Assembly (NCBI GenBank): GCA_050014595.1
Contig: JBEKDA010000017.1
Location: 124,001 to 188,000 of the forward strand
From: PALSA-129 sp050014595
GTDB lineage: Bacteria > Acidobacteriota > Terriglobia > Bryobacterales > Bryobacteraceae
DNA: 64,000 bases
Direction: 5' to 3'
A program made the translations under genes and the position numbers. How positions within the stretch are numbered: the stretch's first letter is position 1; each line of letters begins with the position of its first letter. Under the pieces are notes generated by a model. The model was not told the DNA's origin and did no database searches. It saw only the letters and a program-made list of their open reading frames with translations. Of the stretch, positions 58,140 through 64,000 are shown piece after piece.

Positions 58140-59212
58140 CCGGGATCGAACTTTCCGTGGCCACCCTCCTGCTGGGCGGCTACGCACTCTTCTTCGGCGG
58201 GTTGCTCGCAGTGCTGGCGCGCCGCGCGTCGCGCGCGCGCCAGCAGATCGCCGCCGCGGAAGCGCTGGTGCCGGAGATCCGCGACGCGCTGGTGGACTAC
58301 CTCGCCGGCGCCAACGACGAGACGCGCATCCGCGAGTTCGTGCGCACCAACCGGCTCGATGTGGGAGACGCCGTCCTGTCGTTTCAGGGCACTGTGAGCG
58401 GCAGCGCGCGCGACCGGCTCTGCGACCTGGCCCTCGAGTTGGCGCTGGTGCACGACTGGGGCCAGGACACCCGTTCCCGCGAGCCCGCCGTACGCCGCAC
58501 GGCCTACGCCCGTCTGGCTTTCATGTGCGCATACGAGCCCTGCCAGCGCGTGGTGGGCGACCTGGTGACGCGCGCCCTGGAGGATGCCGATCCCGAGGTG
58601 CGGCTGCCGGCCGCGCGCGCCCTGGTCCAATCGGGAAGCATCGAGGAAATCGGTCAGGTATTCGAGCTGGCGGCTTCGCAGAACCTGCTGATCCGCATTC
58701 TGCTGACGGAGGATCTGCGCAGGCACGCCGCGGAGCTGTGCGCGAACACGGTGCCCGCCCTCCTCAAGTCCGGCGATCCCAAACGCGTTCTGGCGGTGCT
58801 CAACATGCTGGTGGGTTGGGAGCGGGCGCTGCCGCTCGCCGGCCTCGACGAGTTGCTCGACGACCGCGACCGCGAGATCCGCATCGCCGCCCTGCGGCTG
58901 GCTCCGCTCGTGCCGCTCACGCCCGAAAACCAGAGAGCCATTCTGCGCGAACTCACCGATAGCGATTCCGATGTGAGCGCCGCGGCGGCGCTGACAGCGG
59001 CGCGCCTGCGCTTGCAGGAGGCCATGCCCTCTCTGGCCCGTTGCGTGCGCACCGGGACCGCGGAACTGGCGCGGATGGCCGCGTCGGCCATGGCTGCCAT
59101 GCCTCCGCGAGGCTGGGAGACGCTGGAAGAGCTGGCGGGCGGGCCAAACCCGGCCGCCGCCTTCATCGCCTCCGTGGCGTTGGATAAGGCCAAACGAAAG
59201 GCGGAGGCTTGA
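58136..59212 (+). CDS. Membrane-anchored HEAT-repeat protein
   Basis: 358 aa from the ATG at 58136. One N-terminal TM helix (VATLLLGGYALFFGGLLAVL) is followed by a cytoplasmic array of HEAT-like repeats (DPEVRLPAARALVQSGSIEE; DREIRIAALRLAPLVPLTPE; DSDVSAAAALTAARLRLQEA). Such repeats are protein-binding scaffolds. It is translationally coupled to the regulator on one side and the glycosyltransferase on the other (TGATG), suggesting that it links the two. Arrangements with a HEAT protein next to a GT2 occur in other Acidobacteriota. Confidence 0.85.
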   Translation: MTGIELSVATLLLGGYALFFGGLLAVLARRASRARQQIAAAEALVPEIRDALVDYLAGANDETRIREFVRTNRLDVGDAVLSFQGTVSGSARDRLCDLALELALVHDWGQDTRSREPAVRRTAYARLAFMCAYEPCQRVVGDLVTRALEDADPEVRLPAARALVQSGSIEEIGQVFELAASQNLLIRILLTEDLRRHAAELCANTVPALLKSGDPKRVLAVLNMLVGWERALPLAGLDELLDDRDREIRIAALRLAPLVPLTPENQRAILRELTDSDSDVSAAAALTAARLRLQEAMPSLARCVRTGTAELARMAASAMAAMPPRGWETLEELAGGPNPAAAFIASVALDKAKRKAEA

Positions 59213-60576
59213 TGGAATCCATCGGCCCGGCTGTCTTCTGGACGGTGCAGGCGCTCGGCGTGCTGCTGTTCCTGCTGGGTGTAGGGGCGTTCCGGGTGCT
59301 GGTGCAGGGCTGCTTCACGCTGCGCCGCAGAGCCCGCGCCGGCTCGCCCGACTACAGCGACGTGCTGCTCAAATCCGCGCTGGTGCCGGCCGTGACCACC
59401 ATCGCGGTCCCGCCCGACGCGTTGCCGGAATCCCGCCAGTTCGCGCGCCGCCTGCTCGATCTGCATTTCGGCCGCAACGAAGTGGTAATCGTCCTGGACG
59501 GCCCCTCCGAAGCTGAAATGGCGACCTGGTGCAGCGAGTTCAAGCTGTACCAATCGGCGCGCCCCGTGGAGCGGAAGCTGCCCACCGCGCCAGTCCGTGG
59601 CGTCTATGAATCGCGCGACCCGATCCGAATCGTGGTGGTGGATAAGGAACCCGGCGGAATGGCGGACGCCTGGAACGCCGGTGTGAATGTTGCCACTTCC
59701 CCGGTGATCGGGCTGCTCGACCCGGAGGGCGAATTCTCGCCGACCGTGCTGTTGCGGATGATCCAACCCATGCTGGAGGCGTTCGAGGAGACCGTTGCGG
59801 TATGCGGCGGCGACTCGATTCCGGCGGCCGCGGATCTCACCTCCCGCTGGGGGGCCCTGGAATCGCTGCGCGCCTGGATGACTCGCGGGGCAGCCTTCGC
59901 CAGTCGCAACCTGGTCTTGCCGATTCCCGGCAGCGCCGTGCTGGCGCGGCGCGACTCGATCATCGCTTCCGGCGGCTTTACCGGCGGTGCGCTGGAATTG
60001 ATTGTGCGGTTGCACGGGCACGCCCTCGCGTCGCAGAAGCCCTATCGCATTGCCTTTCTGCCCGCGCCCGTCAGCTATGGCCGCACGCCGCGCTGCATGG
60101 CGGAACTGCGCCACATGGTGCGGCGCGACCAAAGGGAACTGGCGCTCGCCTTCCACCACCGCAAATCGCTGGCGGGGCCCTTCGGCTGGCGGATCATGCG
60201 CGAACTCTACCTCGACCGCTCCGTTCGTCCGAAGCTGGAAACGGCGGCATACCTGCTGGCGGCAGCCGGCCTGGTAATGGGTTGGGTGGATTGGAAGCTC
60301 GCCGCTTTCGTGCTGCTTTCCACCGCCGCGATGGGGATGGTGCAGTCGTTGGGAGCGGTTGTCCTGCGGGAAGTAGCGCAGCCTGCCAGGTCCGACCCGG
60401 CGCAGATCGCCTCTCTGTTCCTGGCAGCCATCCCCGAAAACCTGGGCTACCGCCAGTTGCGCAATCTCTGGCTGATCGCGGACTCCTCTGGATCCGCGGG
60501 CGCCGCAAAGCTAAACCGCGGGAGGATGGTCGAGAACCATCCTCCCCCGGCCTCCGCCACTCCCACGAAAGAGTAG
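59212..60576 (+). CDS. Membrane family 2 glycosyltransferase
   Basis: 454 aa from the ATG at 59212 (an adjacent TTG at 59209 is possible). One N-terminal TM (VFWTVQALGVLLFLLGVGAF), a cytoplasmic GT-A domain (VPAVTTIAVPPDALPESRQF, VVVDKEPGGMADAWNAGVNV, GLLDPEGEFSP in the DXD place) and two or three C-terminal TM helices (TAAYLLAAAGLVMGW, AAFVLLSTAAMGMVQSLGAV). The QXXRW motif of processive synthases is not seen, so a polymerising role is uncertain. The last gene of the phosphorelay-HEAT-GT set. Confidence 0.85.
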   Translation: MESIGPAVFWTVQALGVLLFLLGVGAFRVLVQGCFTLRRRARAGSPDYSDVLLKSALVPAVTTIAVPPDALPESRQFARRLLDLHFGRNEVVIVLDGPSEAEMATWCSEFKLYQSARPVERKLPTAPVRGVYESRDPIRIVVVDKEPGGMADAWNAGVNVATSPVIGLLDPEGEFSPTVLLRMIQPMLEAFEETVAVCGGDSIPAAADLTSRWGALESLRAWMTRGAAFASRNLVLPIPGSAVLARRDSIIASGGFTGGALELIVRLHGHALASQKPYRIAFLPAPVSYGRTPRCMAELRHMVRRDQRELALAFHHRKSLAGPFGWRIMRELYLDRSVRPKLETAAYLLAAAGLVMGWVDWKLAAFVLLSTAAMGMVQSLGAVVLREVAQPARSDPAQIASLFLAAIPENLGYRQLRNLWLIADSSGSAGAAKLNRGRMVENHPPPASATPTKE

Positions 60577-60915
60577 TTAACGATCGAAGACCACTTTGGT
60601 GGTCGTGCCGCCGAGGCGGATTTCCGTGAGTGTCTGCTTGCCGTTTTCGGTGACGTAGCCGACCACGGTCTCGCTGAACTTCTTCTCGACGCTTTCCAGT
60701 TTCGCCGGAACTTCAATCGGGTTTTTCCCGCTATCCGTTGAGATGGTGACCTTGGCGTCTCCCAGCGTGACCTTATAATCTCCCGCCTTCAGTACGGTGC
60801 CTTTCACGATGGCGGGCCGCTCCAACGTAATCTTGTAGTGACCGCCCGCTGGGACGGTCCCGGCGCTGGCCACCAGCGCTAGGATTGCCAAAACCATGAT
60901 AACCTTCTTGATCAT
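60577..60915 (-). CDS. Small secreted protein
   Basis: 112 aa from the ATG at 60915. Signal peptide MIKKVIMVLAILALVASAG, then a beta-rich domain: HYKITLERPAIVKGTVLKAG followed by DYKVTLGDAKVTISTD. It resembles small acidobacterial exported proteins of unknown function. Convergent with the GT2 gene, with stop codons adjacent. Confidence 0.75.
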   Translation of the reverse strand: MIKKVIMVLAILALVASAGTVPAGGHYKITLERPAIVKGTVLKAGDYKVTLGDAKVTISTDSGKNPIEVPAKLESVEKKFSETVVGYVTENGKQTLTEIRLGGTTTKVVFDR

Positions 60916-61047
60916 AATGTCTCCCTGAACCGGTAGGTTCAAACGTTCAAACAAGGCCGATCGGCCCTAATCAGAGTTTAACACCACTTTATCGTGGATG
61001 GTAGGACAGGTTTCAAGGCCTGTCATTTCCGATCTGTCGCGCGCGCC

Positions 61048-61089
61048 CGAAGCGATCCGGCCGCAAAGCGAAGCGATCCGCCAGCAAAG
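61048..61089. repeat. 21-bp tandem duplication upstream of the epimerase
   Basis: CGAAGCGATCCGGCCGCAAAG is followed immediately by CGAAGCGATCCGCCAGCAAAG (two mismatches). Just left of it, GACAGG ... CCTGTC (61005-61024) forms a small hairpin. No gene; it lies in the leader region of the epimerase gene. Confidence 0.65.
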
Positions 61090-61133
61090 CATCGTACACT
61101 GGGAATCATGGCGAATCGCGGGCGGTCACCATC

Positions 61134-62087
61134 ATGAGCCACTACGTTGTCACCGGAGGCGCTGGCTTTATCGGTTCCGCGATTGTGCGCGGCCTTTTGC
61201 GGGAAGGCGCAGAGCGGGTCGTGGTCATCGACAACCTGCTGACGGGGCGGGAATCCAACCTGCAAGAGGTGCGGAAATCGGTCGATCTGCAACGGGCGGA
61301 CATCCGCCACTACGCGGAAATTGCGCCGCTGATCCGCGGCGCCGCCGTCGTGTTTCACGAAGCCGCGATTCCCTCTGTGCCGCGTTCCATCGACGATCCG
61401 CAGCCTTCGCACGAAGTCAATATCAATGGCACATTCAACGTGCTCCGGGCCGCGCGGGAGGGACAGGCCGGCCGGGTAATCTATGCGGCTTCCTCTTCGG
61501 CCTACGGGGATACCGAGGTGCTTCCCAAAGTGGAAACCATGACACCCTGTCCGAAATCGCCCTACGCCCTACAGAAGCTGGTGGGTGAACACTACTGCAG
61601 CATCTTTGCCAAGGTCTACGGAATGGAGACCGTGTCCCTTCGGTATTTCAACGTCTACGGACCGCGGCAGGACCCCTCCAGCGCGTACTCCGGCGTGCTT
61701 TCGCTGTTCATCAAAGCCGTTCTGGAGCGGCACTCGCCGACTATCCTGGGCGACGGAGAACAATCGCGCGACTTCACCTACGTGGACGATGTGGTGGCGC
61801 TGAACCTAAAGGCCGCGCGCGCCCAGGGCGTGGCGGGCAGAATCTACAACGGCGGCAACGGCGGCCGCATCACATTGAACCAGGCATGGGCGCTTTTGCA
61901 AAAGCTGGAAGCGGTGGAAATTTCCGCGAACTACGGGCCTCCACGAGCGGGCGATGTGCGCCATTCGCAAGCCGATACTACGGCGGTGGCCAGGGACCTG
62001 GGCTATCGACCGCGGTTTTCCTTCGAAGAAGGCATGCGCCTGACGCTGGAGTGGTACCGCCGGGATCTGCAAGGGACAACTCAATGA
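61134..62087 (+). CDS. NAD-dependent sugar-nucleotide epimerase/dehydratase (GalE-like SDR)
   Basis: 317 aa extended SDR. NAD motif GGAGFIG (8-14), catalytic Ser region AASSSAYGD, Y144-X3-K148 (PYALQKLVGE), SLRYFNVYGPRQDP and FTYVDDVV typical of UDP-glucose/UDP-GlcNAc epimerases. It supplies an epimerised or modified sugar nucleotide for envelope glycans, which would suit the GT genes upstream. It overlaps the STAS gene by four bases. Confidence 0.93.
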   Translation: MSHYVVTGGAGFIGSAIVRGLLREGAERVVVIDNLLTGRESNLQEVRKSVDLQRADIRHYAEIAPLIRGAAVVFHEAAIPSVPRSIDDPQPSHEVNINGTFNVLRAAREGQAGRVIYAASSSAYGDTEVLPKVETMTPCPKSPYALQKLVGEHYCSIFAKVYGMETVSLRYFNVYGPRQDPSSAYSGVLSLFIKAVLERHSPTILGDGEQSRDFTYVDDVVALNLKAARAQGVAGRIYNGGNGGRITLNQAWALLQKLEAVEISANYGPPRAGDVRHSQADTTAVARDLGYRPRFSFEEGMRLTLEWYRRDLQGTTQ

Positions 62088-62416
62088 TGGAAATCAGCCA
62101 TAGCGAAGTGGCGCCCGCGACCGTGGTGATCAAGCTTGCCGGCAAGTTGATGCTGGGGCCGGAGGGCGAGCAGATCGTCAGTCTCGTCGAAAACCTGCTC
62201 GGCCAGGGAAAGCGCCTGTTCATCTTCGACCTGGCGGGGGTGGGCGCGATTGACAGCACCGGCATCGGCCGCTTCATATCGAGCTTCAACAAGATCATGG
62301 CTGTCGGTGGCGAGATGCGGATGGCCGGCGCCCACGGCCACGTCTTCCAATCCTTCCGCGTGAGCCTGCTGGATAAGGTTTTCCGCTTTTACCCGAACGT
62401 GGAAGCCGCCCTGTAG
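62084..62416 (+). CDS. STAS domain protein (anti-anti-sigma factor type)
   Basis: 110 aa. ATG at 62084 overlaps the epimerase stop; a second Met follows. Fold and motif FDLAGVGAIDSTGIGRFIS are those of SpoIIAA/RsbV-like proteins, with the conserved Asp-Ser phosphorylation site. Such proteins bind anti-sigma kinases. No partner kinase or sigma factor is adjacent; the coupling to a sugar epimerase suggests a role in envelope control. Confidence 0.9.
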   Translation: MMEISHSEVAPATVVIKLAGKLMLGPEGEQIVSLVENLLGQGKRLFIFDLAGVGAIDSTGIGRFISSFNKIMAVGGEMRMAGAHGHVFQSFRVSLLDKVFRFYPNVEAAL

Positions 62417-62444
62417 GACAGGCCATCGTCTTTTGTGGCCTGTC
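62417..62444. terminator. Hairpin directly after the STAS gene
   Basis: GACAGGCCA (62417-62425) and TGGCCTGTC (62436-62444) form a 9-bp stem starting one base after the stop codon. The loop contains TTTT, and a few pyrimidines follow. Likely terminator. Confidence 0.55.
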
Positions 62445-62536
62445 TTCCTGACGTGGCGCTAAACCGGCTGCCTCGTCAAGCGCGGCCCGGGCGACAGACG
62501 ACAAAACCCGATCGTCTGTTCCACTTCAGCCACCAC

Positions 62537-64000
62537 CTACTCCACGTCGAAATCCACGGTACGCGTCGCGGATTTTCCCAACGAATCGAACGCCGTCAAC
62601 TCCAGCCGGTAAGCCCCCGCGATAAGCCCGTTGATGGGAATCCTAAGGCCGATCGGCACCACCGGGTTCGGACTGTCCTTGCGAACGTAGGCATCCATTG
62701 GGACAAGGCCGGAATCGATTTTCAATTGCCCGCCTTTGCGGTCCGACACTTTGAGCTGAACGGCCAACTGGGGCGGCTTTTCGTCGAGCAGGTGCGACTC
62801 GTAAATCTCCAGGTAGAGGCCGGGTGAATCGGTGGTCTTGAAAAGCGAGGAGCCGGCGGGAATGAATTGCAGGCCTCTCGACAGCAGCGGAACTTTATCC
62901 TCGATCAGGACGGCGTCGAGACCGGAATCGCCTTCGGTGGAGAGGCGGTCGTGGCTGAGTGCCAGGCCGCTCATCGCGAACTGCTTGCCATCGAACGGCT
63001 CGACGGTGAGGGGCTTTTCGAGTTTTCCGAAGTCCTGGCCGCCGCCGCTGAAGATCACCTTGAAGCTGTACGTGCCGGAGGCGATTTCGAACTGGTTCTC
63101 GTAATGCAGCGGTTTCTTTTGGAATTCCTCCACCTGGTTCTTGGTATCGAAATCATACTTGACCGTGTCGCTGAATTTGGCGCCCACCGAGCCATCCGGC
63201 TTGTAGGCCACTCCCAACACGTTGACCTCGGCATGTTGTTTGCCCTTCACCTTTTCAAAGTGGAAGGTCGCGGCGGGGATCTCCATGGCCACGTTGACAC
63301 GGGCCACGTTGGGCGAGGAATAGAAGAACGGGAGCTGCAAAGGCGCGGCGATGGAGCCGGCCGCGGAGCCCGCGGCGATGGCCTCCAACTCCGTCTCGGC
63401 GGGCTTGCCGGCCAGCGCGTCCACCACCCGGACGTTGCAGTAGCCGCTGCGCGAGCGCACGGAACTGCCGCCTCGGTCCACCTTGACCTTCAGGGCATGG
63501 CAACTGCCCTCCGGTGAATCTTCGGGCGAGTAGCCCAGGATGTAGTACTGGTTCTGATCGCGGGCGATCTTCTCCATGCCGCTCAGCAGGTCGTTGGTAT
63601 TGTGGATCACGAACCCGCCGGTGCCGTCGGCCAACATATACAGCGCGCTGTCGTTGAGACCCATGCCCGGCGGAAATGGCGGGACGATGTTGCGGGGATT
63701 CATGTTGAGGAGGTTCCGGTTGGTCATGGACGGGTTGAGCGTATTGGTGTTGCCGCCACCGCCGCCGTTGCCCGTCGAACCCGTGTTGCCGCCGCCGCGC
63801 GTGCCGGTCGCGCCCGTTGAACCGGTGCTTCCGCCGCGCGAACCGCCCGTGCTGCCGCCGGTAGAGCCGCCCGTGCTGCCGCCCGCCGATCCACCGCCGC
63901 GAGAGCCCGCGCCGCCGGCGGAACCGCCCGTCGATCCGCCACCCGTCGATCCGCCGCCCGTCGATCCGCCGCCAGACCCGCCGCGCGTCTGGTTGGGCTC
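62537..64000 (-). CDS. VWFA-related acidobacterial secreted protein (partial, C-terminal part)
   Basis: 488 codons open to the right edge, so the N-terminus and the main von Willebrand A domain lie outside. The visible part starts in a Gly/Ser/Thr-rich low-complexity linker (about 85 residues, GGSTGG and GGGST repeats, 64000-63740). It then has LNDSALYMLADGTGGFVIHN, MEKIARDQNQYYILGYSPED and VKVDRGGSSVRSRSGY, the hallmark end of the VWFA-related domain. After this a beta-sandwich region with PGLYLEIYESHLLD and a C-terminal YRLELTAFDSLGKSATRTVD follow. These proteins are exported and common in Acidobacteriota. Function unknown. Confidence 0.88.
   Translation of the reverse strand, partial: EPNQTRGGSGGGSTGGGSTGGGSTGGSAGGAGSRGGGSAGGSTGGSTGGSTGGSRGGSTGSTGATGTRGGGNTGSTGNGGGGGNTNTLNPSMTNRNLLNMNPRNIVPPFPPGMGLNDSALYMLADGTGGFVIHNTNDLLSGMEKIARDQNQYYILGYSPEDSPEGSCHALKVKVDRGGSSVRSRSGYCNVRVVDALAGKPAETELEAIAAGSAAGSIAAPLQLPFFYSSPNVARVNVAMEIPAATFHFEKVKGKQHAEVNVLGVAYKPDGSVGAKFSDTVKYDFDTKNQVEEFQKKPLHYENQFEIASGTYSFKVIFSGGGQDFGKLEKPLTVEPFDGKQFAMSGLALSHDRLSTEGDSGLDAVLIEDKVPLLSRGLQFIPAGSSLFKTTDSPGLYLEIYESHLLDEKPPQLAVQLKVSDRKGGQLKIDSGLVPMDAYVRKDSPNPVVPIGLRIPINGLIAGAYRLELTAFDSLGKSATRTVDFDVE

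Noticed and set aside
1..64000. tRNA, rRNA and CRISPR arrays
   Set aside because: Reading by eye I found no T-loop/acceptor pattern, no rRNA-like blocks and no regularly spaced direct repeats; tRNAscan or CRISPR finders would settle it.

Overview
The window is high-GC DNA that reads as the chromosome of an Acidobacteriota member, most likely close to Bryobacterales/Solibacterales. Family types that are typical of that group support this: a full-length ADOP-type FtsX permease (23789-26278) and the remnant of a second one, a large TPR serine/threonine kinase (10685-13120), a BlaI/BlaR1 pair whose sensor carries TonB-like C-terminal domains, and a VWFA-related acidobacterial secreted protein running off the right edge. 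This is inferred from protein families, not from rRNA. I see no tRNA, rRNA or CRISPR.

Layout. 1-7020: pmbA (partial), tldD, argS, yebC, ruvC and a secreted protein. 7122-9994: an accessory minus-strand pair, a J-domain protein followed by a nucleotide-cyclase-like protein. 10221-14814: a small membrane protein, the TPR kinase, two small unknown genes and a cold-shock-type RRM protein. 14952-19874: ADOP remnant, dispersed repeats, blaI-blaR1 and a tandem partial duplicate of blaR1. 19882-22628: lolC/E-like permease and lysS. 22960-34873: a surface-glycan or lipid region (GT2, ADOP permease, two GT39-like membrane glycosyltransferases, a B12-type radical SAM enzyme, a CmcI-like lipoprotein, two methyltransferases, one glycosyltransferase remnant). 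34880-40851: housekeeping genes on the minus strand (acpP-fabF-etfB-etfA, dksA and a partner, hfq-hflX).

42978-45119 is an accessory DNA-restriction/repair patch: a broken vsr, a DUF3883-type nuclease-like protein, a small Cys-rich protein and an intact vsr, with no DNA methyltransferase. 45197-47629 resembles the enterobacterial cpx locus in layout: an LTXXQ (Spy/CpxP-like) gene divergent from an OmpR-type regulator and sensor kinase, with CpxR-box-like repeats between them. 47870-54251 is a nine-gene minus-strand arsenic island: arsR, arsD-AhpD fusion, arsA, acr3, a 103-aa unknown, arsR, arsM, arsC, arsC.

54594-60576 is a tightly coupled plus-strand set: CHASE3-like/PAS hybrid-type sensor kinase, REC-Hpt-pseudoREC-REC regulator, membrane HEAT-repeat protein and membrane GT2, suggesting phosphorelay control of polysaccharide synthesis. 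It is followed by a sugar-nucleotide epimerase and a STAS protein. Several genes have promoter -10 elements so close to the start codon that leaderless mRNAs are likely (best case blaI, whose operator palindrome overlaps the ATG). The hfq-hflX junction lacks any standard start codon for the conserved hflX N-terminus.
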